Shown here piece by piece: positions 16,327 through 25,408 of a stretch of DNA of 64,000 bases (its first letter is position 1; every line of letters begins with the position of its first letter). The translations under genes were made by a program, and so were the position numbers. Under the pieces are notes generated by a model. That model was given only the letters and a program-made list of their open reading frames with translations. It ran no database searches and was not told the origin of the DNA. The stretch spans positions 109,491 to 173,490 of the forward strand of contig JAJZJM010000002.1 in NCBI GenBank assembly GCA_021810105.1, given 5' to 3'. Source of the stretch: Microcaldota archaeon (GTDB lineage Archaea > Micrarchaeota > Micrarchaeia > Micrarchaeales > Micrarchaeaceae).

Positions 16327-16947
16327 ATGCGTGATTTAATGGGATTTGCTGATACATTGAAAGGTGCATTTAATGCAATATTGCATCCAAAAAGCGGCAC
16401 AACGCAGAGCATGTCGATAGGAGGAGCACTGAAGTTCTACTATACGATTATGATTATACCCCTTATATTAGGCATAGTGCTAAGCTATGTTTTTGGCGGT
16501 GCGGCAACTGGACTTCTTACTGCAGGAACTGTTGCGCTCTCTTTGATAATAACAATACCTCTTAGCATACTTATAGGCGGAGGCGTATATTACCTGATAA
16601 TAGGTTTGCTATTTAAAATGTTCAAGGCAGACTATTCCAAAGTTGTGACAGCATTTACTTATGCAAGCGTACCTTACGTATTCTTAATATGGATAATTGC
16701 ACCCCTTACAGGATCATTGTCCCTTGCTGAAATAGGGCTTGTGATAGAAATAATAGCAGGCATATGGTCATTCATAACCATACTTTTCTCATTGTCCAAC
16801 CAGTTATCCATAAGCAAGATCAAGGCTTTTGGTACATTGGTTCTGGAGACAGTCATAGTGGGAATAATAACATTCGTAATAACATTTGCAGTGGGTGCTT
16901 CGCTATTCGGCTCGCTATTAGCAGGAGGAAGCCATAGCATATTATAA
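16327..16947 (+). CDS. Yip1-family-like membrane protein
   Basis: About 206 residues with five hydrophobic segments. The N-terminus MGFADTLKGAFNAILHP and the layout (short amphipathic start, then TM bundle with YYLIIGLLFKMF and TYASVPYVFLIWIIAPLTG) resemble Yip1-domain proteins. Two ATGs are possible, 16327 (MRDLMGF) and 16339 (MGF); the later fits the family and the TATA spacing better. Function in archaea is unknown. Transcribed alone, away from the sulfite-oxidase-like gene. Confidence 0.72.
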   Translation: MRDLMGFADTLKGAFNAILHPKSGTTQSMSIGGALKFYYTIMIIPLILGIVLSYVFGGAATGLLTAGTVALSLIITIPLSILIGGGVYYLIIGLLFKMFKADYSKVVTAFTYASVPYVFLIWIIAPLTGSLSLAEIGLVIEIIAGIWSFITILFSLSNQLSISKIKAFGTLVLETVIVGIITFVITFAVGASLFGSLLAGGSHSIL

Positions 16948-17111
16948 CTAGGGAGGCGTGCAAAATTTCCTTTTGCAACTTTGCAGGGGAAGCCAGTTTG
17001 CGCAGCTGCTCAACTGTCATTCCAGATAGATCGAGTACCTAGCGATCGCATCTCCTTTTACATTCTGATGAATGAGCTGTATGAGAACCTGACAGTGCAA
17101 AAGTACAATGG

Positions 17112-17606
17112 TTACTTGACAAACTTCATGTAAATCCTGCGGTATTGAAGCAACACCGATATAATCAGTATGGCGACTATAACCAGATACAGATTCAGGA
17201 ATGGAGAAATAGAGCCGCTTTTAACGCCCGTACCTATACTTATCGTAAGCACTACACTTAATAGCCCTAAAAAGGCAATAACAAGCGCGTGCACGGTGAA
17301 TATCATACTGAATGCCATGCTTTGGTTGTTCGTACCCTTCTTTTCCTTAATGCGATAGAACAATGAGGGAAGGTTCATCAGGTATGGATATTTCTCAAAT
17401 AGGGTGTACCTGTATTTGATTATTGCGGAAAGCAGTATCAAAACACATGTGAATATGAATGGCACTATGAATAGTGCAGTTTTGCCTGTATTGCCGAAAT
17501 AGTATATGCCTGTAATCCATGAGATAAGAACAAATAACGCTCCAATCGCAATAAGGATTTTAGCCGGAGTCTCTAGTCCGTACCTCTTAAGAAGCCTGTT
17601 CGCCAT
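17112..17606 (-). CDS. Four-TM membrane protein, unknown function
   Basis: A 164-residue protein with four clear hydrophobic helices (near residues 15-35, 45-62, 100-122 and 135-155) and a basic loop IKEKKGTNNQ between the second and third. No family recognised. It ends convergently against the Yip1-like gene; the 164 bases between them hold no gene. It starts just downstream of the tRNA-Cys gene on the same strand and may be read from the same promoter. Confidence 0.65.
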   Translation of the reverse strand: MANRLLKRYGLETPAKILIAIGALFVLISWITGIYYFGNTGKTALFIVPFIFTCVLILLSAIIKYRYTLFEKYPYLMNLPSLFYRIKEKKGTNNQSMAFSMIFTVHALVIAFLGLLSVVLTISIGTGVKSGSISPFLNLYLVIVAILIISVLLQYRRIYMKFVK

Positions 17607-17661
17607 AATGCTGTTTGCGTTTGTATTTATTTAAATACTTTGATTTAAACAAAAAACAATA

Positions 17662-17732
17662 AGCCAGGAGAGGGAGTTGAACCCCCCTACGCCGCTCTGC
17701 AGGCGGCTGCATAGCCGATCTGCCATCCTGGC
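17662..17732 (-). tRNA. tRNA-Cys (GCA)
   Basis: Minus strand: acceptor GCCAGGA (17732-17726) with TCCTGGC, discriminator U at 17662 (the tRNA-Cys identity base), anticodon stem GCCGC/GCGGC around loop CTGCAGA (anticodon GCA), and T arm GGGGG-TTCAACT-CCCTC-type with a 7-base loop. Intronless. Confidence 0.93.
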
Positions 17733-17754
17733 ACAGATATGGTTTTATTGCCGA

Positions 17755-17770
17755 TTATTTATATTTTAGC
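17755..17770 (+). promoter_or_regulatory. Candidate TATA box for the CBS-HPF-like gene
   Basis: TTATTTATATTTTAGC lies 26-41 bases ahead of ATG 17796 and after the divergent tRNA-Cys gene. The spacing suits a short-leader archaeal transcript. Sequence match only. Confidence 0.4.
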
Positions 17771-17795
17771 ATGTAATATCTAAAAAGGTCTTAAG

Positions 17796-18956
17796 ATGGA
17801 TAGCAGCATAATCAACATTCCGAGAGAATTAATATCTGAAACAGAATCTTTTGATGGATCTGTCCCTATTTCCAGCATACTTGACAAGATTAACAAGTTT
17901 GGAGCGGTTGTAATAACTAAAAAAGAGAAGTATTTGGGCATAATAGACAACCGGGCGCTTTATAGGTCAGGACTGGGAACTGGATCAACAAAAATGTCTG
18001 CGTCTAAAATCTGCATTAACGCACCGAGCTTGACTGACGATACTAGCATAGATGAAGCGTTGCTCGGCTTCTACAAAAGCAGAACTAAAGCCTTGCCGTA
18101 TTTCTCAAATGGAAAGGTAGCCGGCATAATCAAGAGATTCACAATCCTAAAAGCATTGTTATCCCTGGGGATGCTTAAGGAAATTAGAGTATCTGATGCC
18201 ATGACCTCTCCGGTTCTGGCGATAGACTCTGAAGCCTCACTAGCCCAGGCAAAAGCAGCAATGCGCGATAACAAAGTCAGCAGGCTAGTAGTAATAAAGG
18301 ACAAACGGCCTTATGGGATTATAACAAACCACGATATTGCATATGGGCATTTTAAGGAAGGGGAAAGGCTTCCTGAAATGAAGAGCGCACCTCATCCAGA
18401 GGGCAGCGCTAATGTTGGCGGAATGTGCAACACCAACCTTGTAGTTCTTAATTATACTAAAGGGCTTTCTGATGCAGCACGGGAGATGATAGAGAACAAT
18501 GTCTCTTCTGTGATAGTCCTCTCTTCTGGAAAACCTGCGGGAATAATCACAGTCTTTGACATATTTGGAAACATAATTTCAAGAAGAAACTCTTCAGAAG
18601 ACAACATACTGATATCTGGAATTAACGACAAGAACAGAGAATATGAGCAGGAAATGAAAGATGAAATCTCAAAGTTCATGTCAAAAGCAAAAAAGATGCG
18701 CAGGGTAAAACCGTCTGCGATAATAGTAAATATAAAATCTTCTGGAAAGATGTATAATATGCATGCCCGCCTATCTTTGGATGGGAGCGGCACCATAAAT
18801 GCGCATGCTGAGGAGTATATGCTTGACAGGTGCCTTAGGAAGCTCCTAGATTCTCTTACAAATGAACTGAAAAGAACCAAGGAGAAGACTATAACAATGA
18901 GCAGGAAAGAAGAATTCAGAAGAGGCATAGATGAGGTGAGAATAGATGAGCTCTAG
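17796..18956 (+). CDS. Multi-CBS protein with C-terminal ribosome-hibernation-factor-like domain
   Basis: A 386-residue protein with four CBS-like units (about residues 15-60, 75-120, 128-180 and 205-270; for example RVSDAMTSPVLAIDSEASLA, then RLVVIKDKRPYGIITNHDIA). The last 100 residues differ: the segment MYNMHARLSLDGSGTINAHA, then AEEYMLDRCLRKLLDSLTNE, resembles the HPF/RaiA fold (beta hairpin, then D-x-A-helix pattern). CBS pairs bind adenine nucleotides, so this could be an energy-sensing factor that binds idle ribosomes. The HPF-like assignment is by pattern and needs a profile check. It overlaps the next gene by 11 bases. Confidence 0.78.
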   Translation: MDSSIINIPRELISETESFDGSVPISSILDKINKFGAVVITKKEKYLGIIDNRALYRSGLGTGSTKMSASKICINAPSLTDDTSIDEALLGFYKSRTKALPYFSNGKVAGIIKRFTILKALLSLGMLKEIRVSDAMTSPVLAIDSEASLAQAKAAMRDNKVSRLVVIKDKRPYGIITNHDIAYGHFKEGERLPEMKSAPHPEGSANVGGMCNTNLVVLNYTKGLSDAAREMIENNVSSVIVLSSGKPAGIITVFDIFGNIISRRNSSEDNILISGINDKNREYEQEMKDEISKFMSKAKKMRRVKPSAIIVNIKSSGKMYNMHARLSLDGSGTINAHAEEYMLDRCLRKLLDSLTNELKRTKEKTITMSRKEEFRRGIDEVRIDEL

Positions 18957-19428
18957 GTTCTTTGATAGAAAGAGGCAGAAGGGCCAATCCAGCTTCGAAC
19001 TGCTTATAACAGTCTCTTTCGGCCTGATAATACTGATACCGATAATAGTGCTGGCTTTCATACAGATATCTACCTCCAATTCCACCCTTGCAGCCACAGA
19101 AGCACAGTCAGCAGCGAGCAAGCTAGCCAGCGTAGCCACAAACATAGGAGCGCAAGGATATCCTGCAAGGCAGCTTGTCCTTGTCCAAGTGCCTCCTGGC
19201 ATCCAGAACGTATATATAGGAACTCAGTCAGATAGCCCAGGCCATGAGATAATATTCGTGATAGCAACTAGCGGAGGCAGTAGTTATGTTACATCTTATA
19301 CTCCGATAAACGTGAGCGGCCAGCTTTCATCAATATCTGTGCAAGGCACTTATCTTATTAATGTAAGCGCGCAGAACAGCTGCCCTTCGGCGCCGGATGT
19401 ATCCTGCGTGTATATGCAAAAGGCGTGA
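18946..19428 (+). CDS. Pilin-like protein with class III signal peptide
   Basis: A 160-residue protein beginning with a basic stretch and RQKGQSSFELLITVSFGLII, a typical archaeal class III (type IV pilin-like) signal: prepilin peptidase would cut after KG, leaving a hydrophobic helix with Glu at position +5. The rest is Ser/Thr/Gly-rich with a late Cys pair (NSCPSAPDVSC), as expected outside the cell. The peptidase that could process it is at 40829-41704. Translation is coupled to the upstream CBS gene by overlap, though a shared function is not obvious. Confidence 0.78.
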   Translation: MSSRFFDRKRQKGQSSFELLITVSFGLIILIPIIVLAFIQISTSNSTLAATEAQSAASKLASVATNIGAQGYPARQLVLVQVPPGIQNVYIGTQSDSPGHEIIFVIATSGGSSYVTSYTPINVSGQLSSISVQGTYLINVSAQNSCPSAPDVSCVYMQKA

Positions 19429-19451
19429 GCGGAAGACATCTGATTGGAAGT

Positions 19452-20093
19452 CTACTCCAGTCTCAATATGTATATATTTCTGTATAGCTCCTTTCCGTTT
19501 TTCAGGCCATAAAGAGAATAGGATCTGCCAGGCTTAAGCTCATAATATTCAAAGAATGCATTCGCCACTTTCTTATCGCTGAGGTATATATCATAGCCAT
19601 TTTCCAATTCGTCCACTCTTGAAGTGAATGTGTTTCGCACGCTTATGAATTTCATAAGCTTAGCCATGGTGCTTTCGACCTTGCTATCAGGCCCCCTTAT
19701 CTGAAGTATGGCTTCGTAGTAGCCGGAAGTCTGCCTATAGCAATCTATGCACATAGGCTTCTTTACTTTTACCTCTATTTCCTTATCAATTTTAACCCAT
19801 TCATCTCCATATTCCTGCTTGAATGTTACAGTTGCGTGCTTCCAGTCGAACTCCTTTATGGCTATCTTCCATTTTCCCCCTACACTGCTTGATACCGCAT
19901 CGGCAATTGCCTCTTTGTTTGAATTGAAATATCCCTCTCTGGTCTTTATTCTTCCGCAGGATTTACACACCTCGAGAGTAACTCCGCTTGGGAGGCTTTT
20001 TGCCAATTTCTCCTTTATGCAGAGTTCGCAAAATTCGCCTATGAAGTGCACATCTTCGCTTGACCTATTGCAGGTTGGGCAGTATTTAAGCAT
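19452..20093 (-). CDS. nmd3: NMD3-family protein (archaeal, short form)
   Basis: A 213-residue protein with the NMD3 zinc-binding N-terminus (KYCPTCNRSS, then FCELCIKEKL, CKSCGRIKTREGYF and PMCIDCYRQTSGYYEAILQIRG). In eukaryotes NMD3 is the 60S export adaptor; archaeal copies are thought to act in large-subunit maturation. Compared with many archaeal homologues it is short, ending after a beta-rich domain. It follows secD in the same direction by 10 bases, so it is probably the last gene of a secF-secD-nmd3 unit. Confidence 0.85.
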   Translation of the reverse strand: MLKYCPTCNRSSEDVHFIGEFCELCIKEKLAKSLPSGVTLEVCKSCGRIKTREGYFNSNKEAIADAVSSSVGGKWKIAIKEFDWKHATVTFKQEYGDEWVKIDKEIEVKVKKPMCIDCYRQTSGYYEAILQIRGPDSKVESTMAKLMKFISVRNTFTSRVDELENGYDIYLSDKKVANAFFEYYELKPGRSYSLYGLKNGKELYRNIYILRLE

Positions 20094-20103
20094 TTTATTA
20101 ACC

Positions 20104-21678
20104 TCAAGCGAAATGCTTGCTTATTATAGCTCCGTATGCAGGCCTGGTTATGAGAACTCCCAATATCGCTCCGATTATGGTAGATTCGGAGAATCCTATT
20201 ATTGTGACGAGAGATGTTGAGAAGAACAGGGGCATCATTGCAATTACAAGGAGTATTGCATCAGCCCAGACTATATAGAAAGCATGACCTAGCAGAATCT
20301 TTGCAGAGCCTTGCTCCTCTTTGTGAAGGAGCACTTCGTCTGTTATAATTATCTGCGCGTCAACTCCGGTTCCCACAACCGCTATCATTCCTGCAACTGC
20401 AGCCAGGTCTATGGTGCCGATAAGCCCTATTATTGAGACTATTATGAACAGCTCCATAGCCGTTGTTATAAGTATTGGGCCCACTAGGAAGAGCTTCCTG
20501 TATCTAATCATTATGAATATTGATACAAACAGGATTGCAATCCCTCCGGCTATCAGGCTTATGTATAGGAAGTGTGAACCAAGCGTTGGTGGTATTGTTG
20601 TGGGAGTCCCTGCAAATACAGCTACAGGCAACGCACCTCCGCTTAGCACGCTTGCTATCTGCTTTGTCTGCTGGTTAGCGTATGCGATCTGAGCGGATTT
20701 TGACAATGTGGTAGGTGCAACTCCAGATATCTCATAACTGTCGCTAACGTTTCCATTGGTTATTGAAGGATTTAGCACTGGAGCAGATAAGAGACCGACA
20801 ACAGGCCAAGATTCTACGACTAATTGACCTATGTTTATTGTTGTGTATAACGGAGTCATATTGGCTTTACTCTCCAGTTTAACCGTATAGTTATTCTGCT
20901 GCATGTATGACAAGAGGGTTCCGTTTATGCCTGAGCTGGCTATTATGTTTTGATATTTCTGCTTGCTGCCTTGCAGAAATGCCTCTATGCTTTTTATGCT
21001 TGAGTTTGTATTATAAGAGATCATTACGGGTATTGTTTCGTTTCCGTTTTTCAGCGCGGCCTGAAGCGCAGAAAGAGCAGCTGCCTGCGAGATAGAAGAT
21101 GTAGAATTTACCTGTATAGTGCCGTTGAATATCACTACGGTAGACGTTGGTCTATCAAGGAACATGTATAATGATTGGTTTGCTTGCCCTAGGACGGCCT
21201 TTGCAAATGTGGACGCGGCCGTTTGTGTTACGAAGAAGGTAACCTGCCATTCTACGCTGTTGTTAAGTACGGTAGGGGAGGGCTGTCCAATGCTTCCTTT
21301 TAGTATTCCGCTGCCGTTCAAAGCCTCCTTGCCATTGACTATCCCTTGGAAGGTTCCCTGGCTCTGTATTATATTTATGGTCTGGTTTATTTCGCTGCTT
21401 GATACGGTAGGTATAGTGACATAGACCTCCTTGCTACCTATTCCCTCTACAGTGACCTGCTTAAGCCCAAATGTGGAAACTCTTTGCTGAAGCGCGGATA
21501 TCAGGGTGGACATGTCGCTCGCATTGACACTATGCTCTAGCGTAACAGGTATTTGCGTGCCTCCAGCAAACTCTATTCCAAAATGTATCCCATAATGAAA
21601 GTCAAGGGCAGCGAGCGCCACAACTATGAATATCAGGGAGAGAATCCTTCTGTCTTTTAGGTATCCTTTTATGTTCAT
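20104..21678 (-). CDS. secD: Protein-export membrane protein SecD
   Basis: A 524-residue protein: TM1 near residue 15, then the SecD motif FGIEFAGGTQIPVTLE, a large extracytoplasmic domain (about 60-360), and a C-terminal five-helix bundle containing IAVVGTGVDAQIIITDEVL (the family D1-D5 segment with G-x-G-V-D). With SecF it uses the proton gradient to help translocation at SecYEG. Its start overlaps the end of secF by 4 bases (coupled translation). The order F then D is the usual archaeal order. Confidence 0.92.
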   Translation of the reverse strand: MNIKGYLKDRRILSLIFIVVALAALDFHYGIHFGIEFAGGTQIPVTLEHSVNASDMSTLISALQQRVSTFGLKQVTVEGIGSKEVYVTIPTVSSSEINQTINIIQSQGTFQGIVNGKEALNGSGILKGSIGQPSPTVLNNSVEWQVTFFVTQTAASTFAKAVLGQANQSLYMFLDRPTSTVVIFNGTIQVNSTSSISQAAALSALQAALKNGNETIPVMISYNTNSSIKSIEAFLQGSKQKYQNIIASSGINGTLLSYMQQNNYTVKLESKANMTPLYTTINIGQLVVESWPVVGLLSAPVLNPSITNGNVSDSYEISGVAPTTLSKSAQIAYANQQTKQIASVLSGGALPVAVFAGTPTTIPPTLGSHFLYISLIAGGIAILFVSIFIMIRYRKLFLVGPILITTAMELFIIVSIIGLIGTIDLAAVAGMIAVVGTGVDAQIIITDEVLLHKEEQGSAKILLGHAFYIVWADAILLVIAMMPLFFSTSLVTIIGFSESTIIGAILGVLITRPAYGAIISKHFA

Positions 21679-22838
21679 CTTGATTCACGCTTTTTCTTAT
21701 ACGCCAACACCATAGGAGTGTTTCCGAACCATGTTGTAAATATGTCTGCAATTAGCCCAGCAAGCACAACCCCGGATATTTCTAGGTAGGTTGGTATGAA
21801 TGCAATGTAAGACACTACAAGAAGTATGGCAAATGTGATTATGGCTGCTGATGTCATAGTTATTCCTGTCTTCATTGTAGTATATGCGCGCATTGTTGGT
21901 GTCGCCTCTGTCCTTTTCAGTATTCTTATCGATGACAGCAAAGCCGTATCTATGGAATAGCCTATAAGCATGAGTATCCCTCCTATCGAGGCAACTCCAA
22001 AAGGTATTCCGAATGCCCCCATTGCGCCTAAAGCCACGAGTATGTCGTTTGCAGAGCTAAATACCACAGCCATGGCAGGAACTGGGCTCCTGAAAACTAT
22101 GAATACCGAAATTGCAACCAATATAAAAGCAACTATGATTATCTCTTCCATCTGGGAAAGGAAGAAAGCCCCTAGCGTTGGGGTGACATCGTTGTAAGAG
22201 TAGCTTGTGAAACTTACAAGGCCTCTTATGACAGATACGACATTTGATTGGTACTTTGATGATGCGTTTGAATACGCGCTTTGAGATAGCGACGCCATGC
22301 TTTGCGGATCTGTAGAGTTGTATGTTGGGATGGATTTTAAGAAAACGGAAAGCAGAGAAAGCTCTTTGGCGAGATTGGTTTGCATTGCGGTTATGTATTT
22401 CGTTTGGTTTGTTTGGGCGCCCTTTATAGCGGTAATTACGCTCTGGTTGCTGGGCTGGCTGCTCAACTGAGACTGGTATGCGGCAGATAGATATTCAGCA
22501 TTTGTGTAATTTGTATATGCGCCGTATACTGCTGCAGAATATAAGCTGGCAGTGTATAGAGTAGTATTTGCACTTAGGGTTATCGAGATCCCACCTGGGG
22601 ATTTTGATATGCTTGCCTGGCTTCCTGGGAGTGCGGAGTTTATCGCCGCTGTGAGAGCCTGCACGTTTATTATCGAGTTTGTCTGCAGTTGTATATCTAC
22701 ACCCCCTCTAAGGGACTGGTCCAGCTGTATCTTTGGTATAAAATACAGACTTACGAGAAGCAGGATTATCGGTATAAGTATGAATAACTTATATCTTTTG
22801 AATTCGTAGATGTTTGGAATTTGCATTTCAACCAGCAA
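21675..22838 (-). CDS. secF: Protein-export membrane protein SecF
   Basis: A 387-residue SecF: TM1 (LFILIPIILLLVSLYF), the motif SLRGGVDIQLQT, an extracytoplasmic domain longer than in most SecF (about residues 45-210, Asn/Ser/Gln-rich), and the membrane bundle with IGGILMLIGYSIDTALLSSI, the SecF D4 motif. A second possible start (MQIPNIYEF) is at 22826. Partner of SecD directly downstream. Confidence 0.9.
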   Translation of the reverse strand: MLVEMQIPNIYEFKRYKLFILIPIILLLVSLYFIPKIQLDQSLRGGVDIQLQTNSIINVQALTAAINSALPGSQASISKSPGGISITLSANTTLYTASLYSAAVYGAYTNYTNAEYLSAAYQSQLSSQPSNQSVITAIKGAQTNQTKYITAMQTNLAKELSLLSVFLKSIPTYNSTDPQSMASLSQSAYSNASSKYQSNVVSVIRGLVSFTSYSYNDVTPTLGAFFLSQMEEIIIVAFILVAISVFIVFRSPVPAMAVVFSSANDILVALGAMGAFGIPFGVASIGGILMLIGYSIDTALLSSIRILKRTEATPTMRAYTTMKTGITMTSAAIITFAILLVVSYIAFIPTYLEISGVVLAGLIADIFTTWFGNTPMVLAYKKKRESR

Positions 22839-22875
22839 ATGATTAGATAGCCAATATTAAAGATTGCATGCTTTT

Positions 22876-23151
22876 CTATGCGTACCTTTTCATCAATTTG
22901 AGATGAAGGGCAGATGCAAACCCATAAACTATCAGAAATAATGAAAATAGGATTAATAACCATCCAAAATATAGCGGATACGCGATTGTACCTGGTACAA
23001 GCGTTGCTAAAATCATGCCGATTATGAATATATATATTCCCCAGTATATTGCCCTGAATATGTGCCATCCTGAATGCTTTTCCATATAATGCAGCCTTCT
23101 CTTGTAAGAAAGCTCTGGGTCTATTGTGATGATATTCTTTCTTCCTGCCAT
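22876..23151 (-). CDS. Small two-TM membrane protein
   Basis: A 91-residue protein: a basic N-terminus (MAGRKNIITI), a short amphipathic stretch, then two hydrophobic helices (about residues 35-53 and 58-78) and a basic end. A second, longer ORF on the same strand covers the same bases in another frame, but this one has membrane-protein character and a sensible start. Unknown function; it lies 37 bases upstream of secF and may belong to that operon. Confidence 0.6.
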   Translation of the reverse strand: MAGRKNIITIDPELSYKRRLHYMEKHSGWHIFRAIYWGIYIFIIGMILATLVPGTIAYPLYFGWLLILFSLFLIVYGFASALHLKLMKRYA

Positions 23152-23244
23152 TTAATTCACCCTTAATATATGCATACAAAAGGTTAAATTATTGTTTGTA
23201 TGCCTTGAGCTCAGGTTTAATAGCCATAATGGGAATTAATAAGC

Positions 23245-24033
23245 ATGGCAAGAATGAGATCCAAAAGGCATGCCCCATCAAGGGAAGACTTCATGCTTAA
23301 TGAGCAGAGGAAAACAGAGCAGGGCATATTCGATCATAATACTATGCGAACGTTAGGCAAACTTTTCAGCAAGGGCATAGTATCAAAACTGGACCACCTG
23401 ATAGCAAGAGGAAAGGAGGCGGATGTTTACATTGCAGAGGCGGGAGATTCCGAGATCGTCAAAGGACAGCAGCTCATTGTACTGAAATTCTTTAGGATTG
23501 AAGCAACCGCATTCTCAAATATGAAAGATTACATTTTGGGGGACCCGAGGTTTGAGCGGCAGGTGGGAAGGGGGCGTTACAGCATAATAAACACATGGTG
23601 CAAAAAAGAGTTCGGTAACCTTTCTATAGCAATCCAGGCTGGCGTCCATGCTCCGACACCATATGTCTATAGCGGAAACATACTTGCAATGCAGTTCCTA
23701 GGCAATAGAGAGACCATAGCTCCAACATTACTAGATGCGGAACTAGAAAACCCAGAGCAAACGTTAAAACACATAATAAAAGATGTTGGGAGGCTCTTCT
23801 CTTATGGATTAGTACATGCTGATTTGAGCGAATACAACATTTTGATCCATGGTGGTTTGCCGTATATGATAGATTTTGGCCAGGCAATTTCGATAAAACA
23901 CCCAAGGGCGCCCGAGTTCTTGAAAAAAGATTTGACAAACGTACTTAAATTTTTCAGAAAGCGCTACAAAATAGAAGATAGCCTGGAAAAGTGCTACGGC
24001 GAGGTAATTTCAAAGAACGTCAGAAAGGATTAA
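23245..24033 (+). CDS. rio1: RIO1-type serine/threonine protein kinase
   Basis: A 262-residue atypical kinase. IARGKEADVYIAEAG (residues 53-67) is the RIO1 nucleotide-binding loop, VHADLSEYNILI the catalytic loop (Asp acts as base), and MIDFGQAI the metal-binding DFG-like motif. RIO1 is an ATPase/kinase of small ribosomal subunit maturation. The start at ATG 23245 gives a basic N-terminal tail as is usual. Its end overlaps the convergent thiI end by 24 bases. Confidence 0.93.
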   Translation: MARMRSKRHAPSREDFMLNEQRKTEQGIFDHNTMRTLGKLFSKGIVSKLDHLIARGKEADVYIAEAGDSEIVKGQQLIVLKFFRIEATAFSNMKDYILGDPRFERQVGRGRYSIINTWCKKEFGNLSIAIQAGVHAPTPYVYSGNILAMQFLGNRETIAPTLLDAELENPEQTLKHIIKDVGRLFSYGLVHADLSEYNILIHGGLPYMIDFGQAISIKHPRAPEFLKKDLTNVLKFFRKRYKIEDSLEKCYGEVISKNVRKD

Positions 24034-25140
24034 GCTTCTGTTTATAACCGCATCTATATCGCATTGGTCATATAATACAGAGACTTTATCAGGAAGCATT
24101 CCTGTAGAAGGGTTTCTGACTCCGATAGAGCAGACGTCTTTATAAGGCATTATGGAAAGGGTGTAGGTTCCAAGTTCCTTTGCCTTGCTTATTATTTCTG
24201 CTTTGTCAAATCCGGAAAGAGGCCTAAATATCAAGCGATTTATCCCGTTCTGCGCCGCAATCATATTCTTCACTGTCTGGGATGCGACCTGCCCAAGGCT
24301 TTCGCCTGTGACTATTACCTCTGCATCCTCTTTTTCTGCGACTTTCTCTGCAATCTTAAACAAAAATCTTCTAAACAGCACTAGCTCGTATTTTCTTGGG
24401 ATTTTCAATGTAGCGGTTTGGAAGATATGAGATGGTATAAAATATACCTTGCTGCCTGGGGAAAATTTCCTCAATATTCTGATTATCTCATTCATTTTAG
24501 AATTTTCTGCATCAGAATTGTCGCTAAAAGCATGGACATGCAGATATGTTGGTTTCAAACCGCGCTTCATTGCATATAGCGCGGATACTGGCGAATCTAT
24601 CCCACCTGAAAGAAGCACTACAGCCCTTCCGGAAGAACCTACGGGCAGGCCTCCGAGCCCTTTAATTTTCTCTTTGCATAAGGATGCCCCGCTGGCCATT
24701 ATACTAATATATAGTGCTTTGTCTGAATTCTTGTCTAATTTGTAATTCAGATTACCTGAATGTATAAAACTGCCTACAAGCTCTTTGGAATCAAACGTTG
24801 TGCCTTTGTAAGACCTGCTTACCGAGACCCTTACCGTATCATCTGCTGAGAACATACGGTTTGATACAGAGATTATAGAATCTACAGAGTTCTTCGTCAG
24901 CAATACAGGCCCAAACCACGATATTCCAAACGTGCTTTTCAATGCACCTATTATCTCGGAGGCATCCTCTTCTTTTTTGTGGTATATGAAAAGCCTGTCC
25001 CTGCTAAGCACTATATCGGCTCCAGTTGCAGATATCATATCAGATATGTTGTGCTTGAGCCTGGATATAAATTCGTTGCGGTTCATGCCCTTTAACCAAA
25101 GCTCGCCAAAATGCACCTCTATGGCATCATATTTAAGCAC
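24010..25140 (-). CDS. thiI: tRNA 4-thiouridine synthase ThiI
   Basis: A 376-residue protein with an N-terminal ferredoxin-like/THUMP region (to about residue 170) and a PP-loop ATPase domain starting at AVVLLSGGIDSPVSALYAM. The block VIVTGESLGQVASQTVKN and the end VCSIGVRNPSTG are ThiI-specific. It adenylates U8 of tRNA for sulfur transfer and may supply thiamine sulfur. No C-terminal rhodanese domain is present, as in most archaeal forms. Confidence 0.93.
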   Translation of the reverse strand: MLKYDAIEVHFGELWLKGMNRNEFISRLKHNISDMISATGADIVLSRDRLFIYHKKEEDASEIIGALKSTFGISWFGPVLLTKNSVDSIISVSNRMFSADDTVRVSVSRSYKGTTFDSKELVGSFIHSGNLNYKLDKNSDKALYISIMASGASLCKEKIKGLGGLPVGSSGRAVVLLSGGIDSPVSALYAMKRGLKPTYLHVHAFSDNSDAENSKMNEIIRILRKFSPGSKVYFIPSHIFQTATLKIPRKYELVLFRRFLFKIAEKVAEKEDAEVIVTGESLGQVASQTVKNMIAAQNGINRLIFRPLSGFDKAEIISKAKELGTYTLSIMPYKDVCSIGVRNPSTGMLPDKVSVLYDQCDIDAVINRSLILSDVL

Positions 25141-25172
25141 AATACCACTATATATAAAAATCCGAATACGAA

Positions 25173-25185
25173 TTTACTTATATAG
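25173..25185 (+). promoter_or_regulatory. Candidate TATA box for secE
   Basis: TTTACTTATATAG lies 24-36 bases before the secE ATG at 25209, a spacing that predicts a leaderless transcript. Sequence match only. Confidence 0.4.
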
Positions 25186-25208
25186 TGAATAAAATATAAA
25201 TTGATTGC

Positions 25209-25406
25209 ATGCAATTGGGAAACAAATTAAGAAGCTTTATAACGAATGCAAGACACATTCTGTATGTAAGCTATAAGCCAGGAGAAGAAAGATTCAAAAG
25301 AACCGCTAAGATAGTCATATTGGGCATAATACTTGCAGGAGTATTAGGTTTGGTCATAGCCATAATTATTTCACTGCTTGTTACGGGCAGCCTTGCGCTA
25401 GTGTAA
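25209..25406 (+). CDS. secE: Protein translocase subunit SecE (Sec61 gamma)
   Basis: A 65-residue protein with an amphipathic N-terminal helix, the SecE-type segment SYKPGEERFKRTAKIVILGI, and one C-terminal TM. This is the archaeal/eukaryotic single-span SecE that clamps SecY in the membrane. It precedes the RqcH-like gene by 2 bases. No NusG or L11 genes follow it, unlike the common archaeal arrangement. Confidence 0.88.
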   Translation: MQLGNKLRSFITNARHILYVSYKPGEERFKRTAKIVILGIILAGVLGLVIAIIISLLVTGSLALV

Positions 25407-25408
25407 TC

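Noticed and set aside
22766..23179. 137-residue minus-strand ORF overlapping secF start
   Set aside because: It overlaps secF and the two-TM protein and has an uneven, low-plausibility composition; the 91-residue frame is membrane-protein-like.
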